A stretch of DNA of 64,000 nucleotides, taken from NCBI RefSeq assembly GCF_027533645.1, contig NZ_JAQAGY010000014.1:124001-188000 (forward strand), written 5' to 3'. The stretch comes from Paenibacillus caseinilyticus. GTDB lineage: Bacteria; Bacillota; Bacilli; Paenibacillales; NBRC-103111. The position numbers were made by a program, and so were the translations under genes. This document shows, piece by piece, positions 11,501 through 18,342 of the stretch; the stretch's first letter is position 1, and each line of letters begins with the position of its first letter. Below the pieces are notes generated by a model. It had not been told where the DNA came from, did no database searches, and saw only the letters and a list, made by a program, of their open reading frames with translations.

Positions 11501-12708
11501 GCGATATCGCGCGGCTGCTGCCGGAGGGAGCCATTGAATTTCTCGGCCGAGCGGACCATCAGGTTAAAATTCGCGGCTACCGGGTAGAGCTGGAAGAGAT
11601 CGAGAGCCATCTGCTGCTGCATCCGGCGGTTCGTCAGGCGGCCGTTATCAGCAAGGACAGCCAATCACTGGCGGCCTACATTGTCGCAGAGGAAGAGGTC
11701 AGCCTCACTGCACTGCGGGATTATTTGGCACGGCGGGTGCCTGACTATATGATTCCGGCCCAGTTTGCCGTATTGGATGAGATCCCGCTGACACCCAATG
11801 GCAAAGCGGACCGGCGCTCCCTGCCTGAGATCGAGGGATTCGCGGGCTTGGGGATGGAGCCAACCGCCCCTATGGATCAAGTAGAGCAGAATCTAGTTGA
11901 GATCTGGGAGCAGATCCTGGGTACCAAGGGCGTGGGAACGCATTATAACTTCTTTGATATCGGCGGGAACTCGATGTCCCTGATCCGTATGCACGTTCTC
12001 ATCGAACCCATGTACGCCTGCGTGACGGTGACCCATTTGTTCGCTTATCCGTCGATTTCGAGATTGGCGGAGTTTATTCGCCAGACCACGCAGCAGGAGC
12101 AGGTTCCTGTAGTGCAGGCCATTCCCTATGCGGCGGAATATTTCGCGGCGGACAGAGGGCAATCCGGCGGCACATTAAGCTTCAACCTGGAAGGGGAGCT
12201 ATTGGCTTCCATACAGGAAGCAACCCAGAGCCTGCAGCTGAAGGCTCCGGAGATCATGCTCGCGCTGTTTCTGTATCTGCAGGCGGAGCTGACGGAACAG
12301 GAGCAGATTACGATGCCAGTGATTGCCGGGCGGACCAGTAAGATTCAGCTGGTCACCTTGGATATGGGCAGGATTGAGCAGATTTCCGACCTGTTCCGCA
12401 TGGTACGGGTCCAGTTGAAAGATGCGGCTGCTGCCCACGCGGGGCTCATGGATCTCGATTTCATGAGATTTGCGAGGAGGGAGCAGGCACTGGTTCCGGG
12501 CTTCATGTGCACAGGCGCTTCGACCCTGGAGATGCGGTTCGCAGAGAAGTGTGACCTGCTGATCGTACTCCACGAGCATCCGGCACAGATATATGTGGAG
12601 TGTATGTACAATGCCCGGCTCAACAAAGCGAAAATTACGGAAATGATGCAGCAGTACGTACAGGTCATCGAATCCTTGGTGGAGCAGCTTGAACCTAGTA
12701 AGGGATGA
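2581..12708 (+). CDS. Trimodular NRPS (C-A-PCP)x3 plus terminal C-lobe
   Basis: 3375 aa. Domain order: C1 (HHSITDGWS near 154), A1 (YTSGTTGRPKG near 630), PCP1 (GGDS near 1022), C2 (HHAILDGWS near 1232), A2 (YTSGSTGKPKG near 1700), PCP2 (GGHS near 2086), C3 (HHIISDEAS near 2272), A3 (YTSGSTGNPKG near 2740), PCP3 (GGNS near 3128), then about 200 residues resembling the C-terminal lobe of a C domain. Codes read against GrsA: A1 D-F-W-N-I-G-M-V-H (the known Thr code), A2 D-I-L-H-L-G-S-T-F (not assigned), A3 D-L-T-K-V-G-H-V-G (very close to Asp). No epimerase or thioesterase is present. C3 has Glu in place of the Gly of HHxxxDG. The gene overlaps the upstream NRPS by 4 nt and is followed 50 nt later by an MFS exporter. 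The product is a short peptide of unknown identity; its release mechanism is not visible here. Confidence 0.95.
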   Translation: MSETSQQTEQQAPADAKTYYVFPASYAQHSQWFFHEMAPESPLYHLSYLIRMQGSLNQQALEKGLQAVVARHESLRTSFRMEQNQLVQRIAQEGEISLEVSRMDSSSGSGLESRIQAWAVEESCRLFDLQQGPLLRVHLLQITEEEHALVITMHHSITDGWSMAVFIREWLDLYRQFVEDRPGSLPEPRLQYADFAEWQRERMESGALADQIVYWKEQLQGSPALLQLPTDKPRPAVQSYRGAVYSFSIGRELTEAAGQFSRAEGVTLFMTLFAAFQTLLYRYSGQDDLVTGTTIANRNQDGTEDLIGFMANTLALRSRIREGWSFRELVDHIRHVTLDAYDHQDVPLETVVEALQLERSAAYSPLFQVMFVMQNAPAAAWELPGITCTPAVLHNRTAKFDLTLTLAEEAGGLACSLEYNSDLYQEATIERMARHFERLLSYAAEAPDQELTRLPMVTPEEREQELAGLKRNTHSFPTGQGIHQLFEQQAARAPYAAAVVFEEQQYTYRELNERANQVARELVRRGIRAGSLVGICMERSLDMMAAILGILKAGGAYVPLDPKLPPDRLQLILEDSQVGIVLTQSEASGGLPPQTATRIQLDTDWESIRQHSSRNLELPVSAHQSAYVIYTSGTTGRPKGVLVEHGNVTRLFAAADGWYGFTDQDVWTLYHSYSFDFSVWEMWGALLYGGKLVVVPYWTSRSPEDFYQLLLREQVTVLNQTPSAFRQLIEAAAGDSSGSKSALRYVIFGGEALELQSLRPWLERFGDQTPQLVNMYGITETTVHVTYRPITMADLQAGKGNVIGIPLPDLQVYVLDRHLEPVPVGVVGEMYVGGAGVTRGYLRRPELTAERFITGRAGERLYKTGDMARYLPDGELEYHGRIDQQVKIRGFRIELGEIESLLLQYPGVRGAAAAVKDDPQAGKRIAAYVAAGQGGLSAGVDGLRVYLRERLPDYMEPAALMEVSSIPLNHNGKVDYAALPVPEFTHAAGRYAAPRTDLEKKLASIWEQVLRIQPIGADDNFFEAGGDSILSIRILGEVRKLGYPLKVQDLFRFQTIRELAQMIESAPQAAEEQLLITVPFQLIADEDRSRLPAGVMDAYPLTRLQEGMLFHSSFHQDSVVYLNVSSYHLQAPFRAQAWEKAVASLMADHPVLRTSFDLTGYTQPLQLVHEQVEVPLEVVDLRHLSIQEQEQRLAEWQQRKETLHFDWTQAPLFKIVIHLRTEETFQFTCIEHHAILDGWSVASLFAEAFRLYMTFLKGEEKHWPAPQAEFRDYVAMEAQALRSEEQQRFWKERLPSSPFHEIPGWQPSKSRQEHRIRERIEQLPAAVSQALKQLASQLKVPLKSILLAAHLRVLQMASGQPEVMTGVPFNGRTEGYDGERTLGLFLNALPFGVTLSGGTWTELIHTLFEQEQSYLPYRHYPLAQMQQDLGGSPLYEVIFNFTHFHVLDSLQEWDELHVLAFSERTYNSFALSAEFIVDPSGHLQLLLQWDEARFCEEQMERIWGYYENALEAIIGDPEARYEELDLLSPAEKAQILTVFNEPGSTDERELLRTRTIHQWFEEQAAITPDQAAVVYEGKQLTYRELNEAANRFAHLLRAKGVVRESIVGIMVERSIEMAVGTLAILKAGGTYLPIDPEYPAERVEYLLEDSRTSWLLTKPEWIRRCSYAGEVIDLCHLPEEAVPGHNLTPINEPGDLAYIIYTSGSTGKPKGVMIEHRSVLRLVIRQNFIDFSPGRRLLMTGNFAFDISTLEIWGPLLNGLTLHLLDKEKLLDPRKLERELVDHRIDIVHLVSPLFSQMSQANPEMFSTVQTLLVGGDVVSTSHVNLVRKHCPQLKVIHSYGPTENTTFSTTYHVNRDYDSSLPIGRPLRHSTAYVVDSKSSMLRPVGVPGELWVGGDGVARGYFNQPQMTQEKFVPSPFQAGERIYTTGDQVRWLPDGVLEFLGRIDQQVKIRGYRVELSEIEYQLLQLEKVKEAVVIARGEQQDKYLCAYVIGSEPLSVKELREHAAESLPDYMIPSYFIQLEQIPLTAHGKVDRRQLPAPQAGDYGEQELIAPRGQWETRLAGVWQHVLGLERFSVRDSFFALGGHSLKATILVSKLRQELQVDLEIKDIFTHPTVEKLAQLLMQAEKRQMSSIPAVQQREFYPASAAQRRMFMLDRIVDNKRLYNIPIAVRIVGEVDPLRFQISWQALVERHESLRTRFELIEGEVVQRVRPPAALQVDFIPVSEETEEAWIQKLVSETFDLSHAPLFRAAVLERTDRERDFLLVMNMHHIISDEASIGVILRELMDLYEGRTLPEPGIQYRDYAAWHNQLLQSGSMQEQEAYWLSQLAGELPVLQLPTDFQRPAVKSYDGDAVSFAADAAVVAGVRQLAASTGTTNYMIVLAVFKILLAKYSRQDDIIIGTPIAGRTHADVENMVGLLINTLALRTNPSGDKTFLQYVDEVKSTALEAYSHQEFPFEALVDGLKVRRDPGRNPLFDVMFSMEYPEIPQGRTDEIRFEPFETPYPFAKFDLTLYAQEMDGQLRFTFQYAAGLFTQDTMERMSAHYMRILQSLIAQPEQSLARIDMITEEERQRILFDFNATGAAAPADRTVHQLFEEQARRTPDRTAVVHREAGLTYLQVNERANQLAWLLRQQGVTAHTIVGLMVERSLEVVVGILGILKAGGAYVPVDPELPAERVRYLLDNSGAQVLLTQASLMGQLPYSGRVVDIHDGALGAQPTANPESGSQPDDVMYVIYTSGSTGNPKGVMLEHRSMVNYVTWFSGMAQLEADDRTILLSSYAFDLGYTSLYSSLLSGGEIHIADVDLVRNPETLLAYMGDHGIRYIKGTPSLFRMMLHASPELWRRAGDALRLVVLGGEPMHAEEVSGFLQTHPHVQVINHYGPTETCVGAIAGFVGPQQLAGRGSVPIGTPIHNTKAYILDSALQAVPAGVPGELFISGAGLARGYLHRPDLTGERFISNPFAAGERMYRTGDIARLLPEGAIEFLGRADHQVKIRGYRVELEEIESHLLLHPAVRQAAVISKDSQSLAAYIVAEEEVSLTALRDYLARRVPDYMIPAQFAVLDEIPLTPNGKADRRSLPEIEGFAGLGMEPTAPMDQVEQNLVEIWEQILGTKGVGTHYNFFDIGGNSMSLIRMHVLIEPMYACVTVTHLFAYPSISRLAEFIRQTTQQEQVPVVQAIPYAAEYFAADRGQSGGTLSFNLEGELLASIQEATQSLQLKAPEIMLALFLYLQAELTEQEQITMPVIAGRTSKIQLVTLDMGRIEQISDLFRMVRVQLKDAAAAHAGLMDLDFMRFARREQALVPGFMCTGASTLEMRFAEKCDLLIVLHEHPAQIYVECMYNARLNKAKITEMMQQYVQVIESLVEQLEPSKG

Positions 12709-12758
12709 GCGGGCCGCAATACTTCATGCAGCTCTTGATAAGATCGGATGGTGAATAG

Positions 12759-14024
12759 ATGGATTTCTCGTTGTTCAGACAGCGCAGCTTTGCGTTATTG
12801 ATTGTGTCGGAGGCAACCTCCTTATTCGGCACCTACTTCTTGAATGCGGCACTCGCCCTGTATGTATTGAAGCTGACAGGGTCACCCGAGAAGTTTGCGT
12901 CCATCCTGGCGCTGGGGATGGTTCCGTATCTCATCGTAGGCCCCTTTGCCGGGGTGCTCGCAGACCGGTTTAACAAGAAGAAATGGATGATCCTGCTGGA
13001 TATACTGCGGGGCATCCTGTGTATTGGATTATTCGTCTTCAGCTTGACGGGGACGATCACGCTGCCTTTGATTTATTTCACGGTCCTGTTTATATCCACC
13101 TGCGAAATCTGCTACGGCCCAGTGTTTATTTCTCTGCTGCCGAGTGTGGTCCGGGAGGAGGAGCTGGTTAATGCCAATTCATTTGAAAAGACAATCAATG
13201 AAACCATGAAGATTCTGGCCCCTTTTCTCGGAACCCTGGTCTACAGTCTCGCAGGAATAGGGCCGGTGCTGGTCGTGAACGGAATGACTTTTTTGATCTC
13301 GGCCCTGGCCATCTTATTCATGGTGATTCCCCAGGCGGGGAGTGCAGCGGCCCGGCAGATCCGTATTTTCAGAGATATGTGGGATGGCTTCAAGGTGTTT
13401 TTTATGGATAAGCGAATCACTTCGATCGTGGCCAATGCATTTCTGACGCACTTCTTTATGTATCCCTTTATCCTGCTGGGCTTTCCTTATATCATTGTTA
13501 CGGTGCTTGGCGGGAAGGCAACCGATTATGGGATGGTGGAGAGTATTTCTACCATTGGATCGATCCTGGCGATCTTCGCGGTGCCTCCCATGAAGAAATT
13601 CGGAGTGGCGAACAATATTGGAATCGGGATTCTGGGTATGTGTGTACCTGTCATTCCGCTGCTGTTCCTGGGGAATCCGGATTTCATTCAGCTGTTGAAG
13701 GGGAATTCCTATTACCCGGTGTTGTTTTTTGGTCTGATCTCCTTTCTGCTGTTCCTCGCATTCAGTTTTTACCTGGTCTTTTTTGCTTCCTTTTACCAAA
13801 CGGTGGTTCCGAGGGAGCTGTTCGGCCGGTATGGAGCGGGCATGATGGTGCTGAACGGGCTGGGTAGATTGATAGGATTTCTGATTTTTGGTTACTTGTT
13901 CAGCCTGAATTCCCTGGCATACGCTGTGATATTCTTCGGGATTGGCATGACGCTGAAAATCGTGGTCCATATCCCGTTCATGTCGATCACCAAGAAGCTG
14001 GAGCAGCAGAAGCAGGCGGTTTAA
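12759..14024 (+). CDS. MFS efflux transporter
   Basis: 421 aa, almost entirely hydrophobic, with about 12 predicted membrane segments. It resembles the MFS_3/enterobactin-exporter-like group: an N-terminal 'SLFGTYFLNAALALYV' segment, a loop-2/3 signature around 'GVLADRFNKKKWM' near residue 65, and a short charged C-terminus. It starts 50 nt after the NRPS stop on the same strand, so export of, and self-protection against, the NRPS peptide is the simplest role (inference from context). The ribosome binding site (GATGGTGA) is weak. No terminator separates it from the NRPS genes. Confidence 0.85.
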   Translation: MDFSLFRQRSFALLIVSEATSLFGTYFLNAALALYVLKLTGSPEKFASILALGMVPYLIVGPFAGVLADRFNKKKWMILLDILRGILCIGLFVFSLTGTITLPLIYFTVLFISTCEICYGPVFISLLPSVVREEELVNANSFEKTINETMKILAPFLGTLVYSLAGIGPVLVVNGMTFLISALAILFMVIPQAGSAAARQIRIFRDMWDGFKVFFMDKRITSIVANAFLTHFFMYPFILLGFPYIIVTVLGGKATDYGMVESISTIGSILAIFAVPPMKKFGVANNIGIGILGMCVPVIPLLFLGNPDFIQLLKGNSYYPVLFFGLISFLLFLAFSFYLVFFASFYQTVVPRELFGRYGAGMMVLNGLGRLIGFLIFGYLFSLNSLAYAVIFFGIGMTLKIVVHIPFMSITKKLEQQKQAV

Positions 14025-14073
14025 AGGGGACCAAGTGCATAAGTCATGTAATAGTTAAATAATTTGTGGGGGA

Positions 14074-14103
14074 TTGACTCCATTTGGATGCTAATGCTAT
14101 TCT
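14074..14103 (+). promoter_or_regulatory. Candidate promoter of the small secreted protein gene
   Basis: TTGACT at 14074-14079 and TATTCT at 14098-14103, spacer 18 nt, with TG at -15/-14 giving an extended -10. It lies 48 nt upstream of the secreted-protein ATG, so this gene is probably transcribed separately from the NRPS/MFS genes. Confidence 0.5.
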
Positions 14104-14151
14104 GATCATGAAATAGAATAAATTACAAATTATAGGGCAGAGGTGAAACGT

Positions 14152-14415
14152 ATGAGAATATTCAAAAAATCCATACTTGGTTTAGGCGCGCTGGCCATGG
14201 CGCTAAGCATCCCCGTATCTGCTTTTGCACAAGAATCGAAAACTGTGGATATTGGGATTTGGAGAGATGTTTGCGGTTACAGCACTTATTATTCTGATGC
14301 TCAGGGTTATAGTGGAACTGTATATTTGTACAACGGCAATGGGTGGAGTCCTTACGGCGGATACAGTGGGCAAACTTATTACTGCCAATTTAAGGGAACT
14401 GTGTACAAGCAATAA
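14152..14415 (+). CDS. Small secreted Tyr/Gly-rich two-cysteine protein
   Basis: 87 aa. Residues 1-26 form a classical Sec signal peptide: Lys-rich start, hydrophobic core, then VSAFAQ, so cleavage probably falls after AFA. The mature part (about 61 aa) is rich in Tyr, Gly and Ser and has two cysteines, one in DVCGYSTYY near the start and one in QTYYCQFKG near the end, which could form a disulfide. ATG 14152 was chosen because AGAGGTG lies 6 nt upstream; a GTG nine bases earlier would overlap that site. I recognise no family. It sits just after the NRPS/MFS genes, has its own promoter and terminator, and its 3' end is partly duplicated downstream. A secreted antimicrobial or immunity protein is possible, but nothing in the sequence proves it. 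Confidence 0.7.
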   Translation: MRIFKKSILGLGALAMALSIPVSAFAQESKTVDIGIWRDVCGYSTYYSDAQGYSGTVYLYNGNGWSPYGGYSGQTYYCQFKGTVYKQ

Positions 14416-14455
14416 TAAAATTGATAGACATCACATCATCGCTATGACTGAACTG

Positions 14456-14493
14456 AACTGCGCCCGTGACACACAAACGGGTGCAGTTTTTTT
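14456..14493 (+). terminator. Rho-independent terminator after the small secreted gene
   Basis: A 12-bp stem with one mismatch (AACTGCGCCCGT / ACGGGTGCAGTT) and a 9-nt loop, followed by seven T. An incomplete copy of the stem region recurs at about 14510-14569. Confidence 0.85.
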
Positions 14494-14569
14494 CTATTGC
14501 AGTTGTACACAACGGGTGCAGGGCTAAACACAAACCTGACACTGCGCCCCGGTGACACACAAACGGGTG

Positions 14570-14679
14570 TCCTTACGGCGGATACAGTGGGCAAACTTAT
14601 TACTGCCAATTTAAGGGAACTGTGTACAAGCAATAATAAAATTAATAGACATCACATCATCGCTATGACTGAACTGAAC
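14570..14679 (+). pseudogene. Tandem partial copy of the secreted-protein 3' end
   Basis: 110 bp here repeat 14349-14458 with a single mismatch. The copy holds the last codons (from Pro-Tyr-Gly-Gly to the TAA stop) and the same downstream sequence, but no start, signal peptide or promoter. An 18-bp piece (GTGACACACAAACGGGTG) repeated at 14466 and 14552 lies at the upstream junction and may have mediated the duplication. Offset between copies is 221 bp. Confidence 0.85.
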
Positions 14680-14894
14680 AAACACAAACCTGTTCCTGTT
14701 TGCGGTTATATGACTGAACTGAAAACATTTGCACAAAACCCGTATTTTATACATATGTACGTATAAGTGTGCCCTGCTGTATCCTTTTTAAGGGGACCAC
14801 GCGTCTTTATTGACCTTAAGCGTCGGAATAACGGGCTTCTGCCCTTCCGTCTTCGCTACGGATTGGTGTACGTAAACGTGAAATTTGCCGTTCT

Positions 14895-16142
14895 CAAAAT
14901 CGACGCCAATGGCATTCGCATAGTTCCTCTACCCACCTTGTAGTTGGCGTAGATATCGCGCAAGAGACCCATGTAGCCCGTGCAGTCAGCTACAGGGGCA
15001 CTGCACTTGGAGCTCCAATCGACTTTGGTAATCACGACGAAGGTTTTCGTCTCTTCAGCCGCTGGATTCAAGATCTGCTTACGTCCTACAAGCTGAACAA
15101 GGTCATTATCGGCATGGAACCAACAGTTCATTACTGGTTGAGTCTGGCCCGGTGGCTTCAAGCTAAAGGTATTGAAGCCGTTCTCGTCAATCCCCATCTT
15201 GTCAAAAAGAACAAGGAAAACCGCGACAATACACCATCCAAAAGCGACCGCAAGGATGCTCTTGTCATCGCCGACATGGTCAAAAACGGCTACTATTCGC
15301 CTGTACGGTTTAACTCAGAGGCATACGAAGAACTGCGGATCCTCATGGCCAACCGGGATACGGTCACGAAAAGACTGAACAGTACCGTGAACCAGCTGCA
15401 TCGCTGGGTGGATATCGTATTTCCTGAGCTTCGGCAGGTCTTCAAAGTCCTTACCTGCATCAGTGCCATCGCCACTTTGAGGCTGTTTGCTCTACCGAAG
15501 GAGATTAGTAAGCTAACTCCTGAACAAGTAATTTCCGGTTGGAAGCAGTATGTGAAGCGTCATGCAGGTTTACGACGGGCTGAGCAGCTAATTGCCTTGG
15601 CAAAGCGCAGCGTTGGTGCTGTGCAAGCCCTGCATGCTTACAAGCTCCACCTGAGTCAGCTGCTTGAAGAATACGACTTGGCCACTCGCCAGCTTGAGTT
15701 AATTGAAAATGAGCTCAGACTCGTACTTGGACGAATTCCCTATGCCAATAAGCTGCTTGCGATTCGGGGAGTGAATGCAACCAGTTTAGCCGGCGTACTC
15801 GGTGAATCCGGCGATCTAAGTGGATTTGCTCATGGTAATGTCCTTCTCCGTCATGCAGGTCTGAACCTGGCGGAAGCCAGTTCAGGAAAATGGAAAGGAA
15901 AAATGGTACTCAGTAAACGCGGCCGCCCTCGGCTTCGGCGCTTCCTTTATCTCATGACAATGTGTATGGTGATGACCAATCCGGATGTGAAGGCCTTGCA
16001 TCAACACAATGTCCGAGAAAAGAAGCTGAAGAAAATGAAATCCATTATGAAATTGTGCGGCAAGGTAGCAAGAATGCTTGTTGGCCTGGCTAAAAGCAGC
16101 GAAGCCTACAGCTCCGCCAAAGTATTTCCACAGGCGGCTTAA
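14895..16142 (+). CDS. IS110-family transposase (5' end frameshifted)
   Basis: The open frame reads an IS110 DEDD-type transposase: VVGVDIAQ near the start (first Asp), IIGMEPT (Glu, at 15115), SKSDRKDA (Asp, about 15242), a coiled middle section, and a C-terminal Tnp_20 domain with GVNATSLAGVLGE and the catalytic-Ser region EASSGKWKG. No start codon exists in this frame before VVGVD. A GTG at 14878 begins V-K-F-A-V in another frame, which joins naturally to the main frame at about 14890-14896. A one-base frameshift or sequencing error at the extreme N-terminus is therefore likely. The downstream ATG at 15114 would lose the first catalytic Asp. Confidence 0.85.
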   Translation, partial: QNRRQWHSHSSSTHLVVGVDIAQETHVARAVSYRGTALGAPIDFGNHDEGFRLFSRWIQDLLTSYKLNKVIIGMEPTVHYWLSLARWLQAKGIEAVLVNPHLVKKNKENRDNTPSKSDRKDALVIADMVKNGYYSPVRFNSEAYEELRILMANRDTVTKRLNSTVNQLHRWVDIVFPELRQVFKVLTCISAIATLRLFALPKEISKLTPEQVISGWKQYVKRHAGLRRAEQLIALAKRSVGAVQALHAYKLHLSQLLEEYDLATRQLELIENELRLVLGRIPYANKLLAIRGVNATSLAGVLGESGDLSGFAHGNVLLRHAGLNLAEASSGKWKGKMVLSKRGRPRLRRFLYLMTMCMVMTNPDVKALHQHNVREKKLKKMKSIMKLCGKVARMLVGLAKSSEAYSSAKVFPQAA

Positions 16143-16480
16143 ATCGCACTTCTCACCGGTTGATGTATTCGCAGGATAAAGAAGCACGGAGTATCGGGAT
16201 GCGTTGCGCAAAAGGGCTCGGACCCATTCAGTTAGAAAAACCGACCTCCACCCCTTAGCTAGATGTGACGAAGGAATGAGAGGGCTTTGATGACCCGTTG
16301 AGATGTGGGAGTGAAAATCGCTAAGGGCAGCATGGAGACGTGCAGGATATGGAATGATTTGGGTGACACCTACTTCACCTTTGTTCCTGCATGCCCTTTT
16401 AAGACCTTTCCAGGCTACCGGCTCCACACGTACCATTCTGTTGAACAACTAGCTATGGTGTAATCCTGCGAATTCATGAG
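16143..16480 (+). other. Long non-coding 3' end of the IS110 element; candidate guide-RNA region
   Basis: This stretch of more than 300 bp contains no convincing ORF. An 11-bp inverted repeat brackets it (ATTCGCAGGAT at 16167-16177, ATCCTGCGAAT at 16463-16473). IS110-family elements are known to encode a bridge/seek RNA in a long non-coding end (left end in the IS110 group, right end in the IS1111 group) and IS1111-type elements have sub-terminal inverted repeats. The position fits an IS1111-type right end. No RNA fold was computed and the left boundary of the element was not identified. From 16481 to 16647 I see nothing. Confidence 0.45.
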
Positions 16481-16647
16481 CTTGAGTGAGAATTTTGAAT
16501 CATTTCGAGGGAGTTCAATTGTGTTTTTAGGGCTTGCTTCGAATCGGTATACTTAGTTCTTTTCTTTGAGCATCACGAATTTTTTCTAATTAACTTCTTG
16601 TATCTATTCGATTCCTCCTCCAATAGCGAGGCAGCAAATCGTAGCAA

Positions 16648-17574
16648 CTACGATTGGATAATCCGCCGCTCCGCCTCCAAAGCATCCCAGTTCGGCGTAG
16701 GCACATTCGAACTGGTCCTCAACTCGGCGAATGTGTAATTCAACGCATTAAGCTCCACATCCGTCCCATCAATCAGCCGACTAATCGGGAGTGAGAAGAA
16801 AAGTTTTAGGGCCCAGCGAACTAAGCGTGGATACCTGATAATCCAAGATGCTTGACCCACAGGGGTCAGCGGATAACCCAATGAATCCAGTACGTGAAAG
16901 CCCTCCCCCATCGCCGCCACCAACTGACGCAATCTCTTATCGTCACGAACAACCTGTTTCATTTGGAAGCCATGGAACAGAATGAACATGGTCATGGGCA
17001 CGACTAACACCATGTGATTTTTTAGCCAGGCATCGATCTGATTATGATAGTTGAGCTTGTACTTGGTTCGCTTGAATGCCTGCTCCAGCAGGGAGCGGAA
17101 CGGAATAGGGCTGTTCAATCCCCCGATGACCATCTGCCCGTGGCCGCCACGGATGCAAATGACTTGCCCATCGACACGAGTTCCTGCGGTAGTCTGGAAT
17201 CCAAAAGCGACCTGCTTGGGTGACCGTCCAGCCTTCAAATAGTCCTGCATAGAATAAGTATCCATATTGTTGCCAACTAGTATAATATTGCGGCTTTCGT
17301 TGTTTGCGAGGATCGGCAGTACAGCCCCAAAGTCCGAGTATTTCATCATGACGAAGATCAAGTCATACAAGTCACCCGGCTCAAGTGTACGAATCACACG
17401 AACCGGATCGAAGGTTGTCTTGCGCTGAACGTAATGCCGGATGACTACTCCCTTCTCTTCCAATTCCTCCGCTCGCTTTCCTCTTGCCAACACGGTCACA
17501 TCATGACCGCCTTGTACTAGGACGTGCGCTAAATAGCTTCCCTGCACACCTGCTCCGAACACAAGTATGTTCAA
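16648..17574 (-). CDS. Ketopantoate reductase-like (ApbA/PanE family) oxidoreductase
   Basis: About 308 aa. The N-terminus has a Rossmann NADP-binding fold (NILVFGAGVQGSYLAHVL, then ARGKRAEEL for the phosphate-binding region), and FVMMKYSDF and a VGNNMDTYSM segment follow. The C-terminal helical domain contains 'DAWLKNHM', where the family has its catalytic lysine. The start is taken as TTG at 17574 because GGGGAGGGG lies 6 nt upstream; the ORF extends 21 codons further without a better signal. The C-terminal half is more hydrophobic and divergent than true PanE, so a related dehydrogenase is as likely as pantothenate synthesis. It is divergently transcribed from a TetR regulator, which probably controls it. 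Confidence 0.75.
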   Translation of the reverse strand: MNILVFGAGVQGSYLAHVLVQGGHDVTVLARGKRAEELEEKGVVIRHYVQRKTTFDPVRVIRTLEPGDLYDLIFVMMKYSDFGAVLPILANNESRNIILVGNNMDTYSMQDYLKAGRSPKQVAFGFQTTAGTRVDGQVICIRGGHGQMVIGGLNSPIPFRSLLEQAFKRTKYKLNYHNQIDAWLKNHMVLVVPMTMFILFHGFQMKQVVRDDKRLRQLVAAMGEGFHVLDSLGYPLTPVGQASWIIRYPRLVRWALKLFFSLPISRLIDGTDVELNALNYTFAELRTSSNVPTPNWDALEAERRIIQS

Positions 17575-17608
17575 TGCAGTCCCCTCCCCATGTAATAAAC
17601 AGATGTTG

Positions 17609-17637
17609 AATATATAACGCCTGTGTACTACAATCAA
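17609..17637 (-). promoter_or_regulatory. Candidate promoter of the ketopantoate reductase-like gene
   Basis: On the minus strand TTGATT (17632-17637) and TATATT (17609-17614) are separated by 17 nt, 35 nt upstream of the TTG start. The site lies in the intergenic region shared with the TetR gene, where the regulator would be expected to bind; no clear palindrome was seen. Confidence 0.5.
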
Positions 17638-17738
17638 GGTATCATTGGAACTAAAGCAAGCGCAATGGTTAATCGAAACTGCTTTTGTTGAGAAATGAAC
17701 AACGAAAGCTGGATGTGTTCAGGAATGAGGGGAAAAAC

Positions 17739-18290
17739 ATGGATAGACGCATCGAGCGATCAAGACAAATGATTATGCATGCTTTCATCGGGTTGTTGGA
17801 GGAGCAGGATTTTGAGAAGATCACCATTCAAGGGATTGCGGATCGGGCCAATGTCAACCGCGGAACAGTCTATTTGCATTTCACAGACAAATATGACCTG
17901 ATGGAACAGAGCGTGGAGACGTATCTGATGATGCTTGTTGACAGCTGTTTACAGGAGGAAGAATCAGCCACTGAACTATCCCGGGAGCTGCTGATTCGTG
18001 CGTTCACGTATCTGAAGGAGCATGCATCGATCTACCGTGTGTTGATAACCAACAAAGGCATTCCAACTTTCAGACATCGTATGACACAGTTCATTAGGGG
18101 AAATATTACCGTGGTGGTAAACCACATGAATCTGGAAACGGGTATCCATCGAGATGTGCTGGCGCAATTCTTATCCATTTCCGTTACGGGGTTGATTGAG
18201 TGGTGGATCGTCGAATCCATGCCGTATACGCCAGAAGAGATGGTCGAACAGATGACTAAGATACTGGAAGCACGGCTGCAGCTATGGTGA
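17739..18290 (+). CDS. TetR/AcrR family transcriptional regulator
   Basis: 183 aa from ATG 17739, chosen for the GAGGGG site 7 nt upstream (an in-frame TTG at 17685 is 18 codons earlier). The N-terminal HTH is typical: RSRQMIMHAFIGLLEE, then KITIQGIADRANVNRGTVYLHF and DKYDLMEQ. The C-terminal ligand-binding region is of the TetR_C_7/C_33-like type. It is divergent from the ketopantoate reductase-like gene, which it probably represses. No operator is assigned. Confidence 0.88.
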   Translation: MDRRIERSRQMIMHAFIGLLEEQDFEKITIQGIADRANVNRGTVYLHFTDKYDLMEQSVETYLMMLVDSCLQEEESATELSRELLIRAFTYLKEHASIYRVLITNKGIPTFRHRMTQFIRGNITVVVNHMNLETGIHRDVLAQFLSISVTGLIEWWIVESMPYTPEEMVEQMTKILEARLQLW

Positions 18291-18342
18291 ACTTAATAAC
18301 TAATCCAAGTATAACATCGTTGTTGTAACTAACCTGCCCGTT

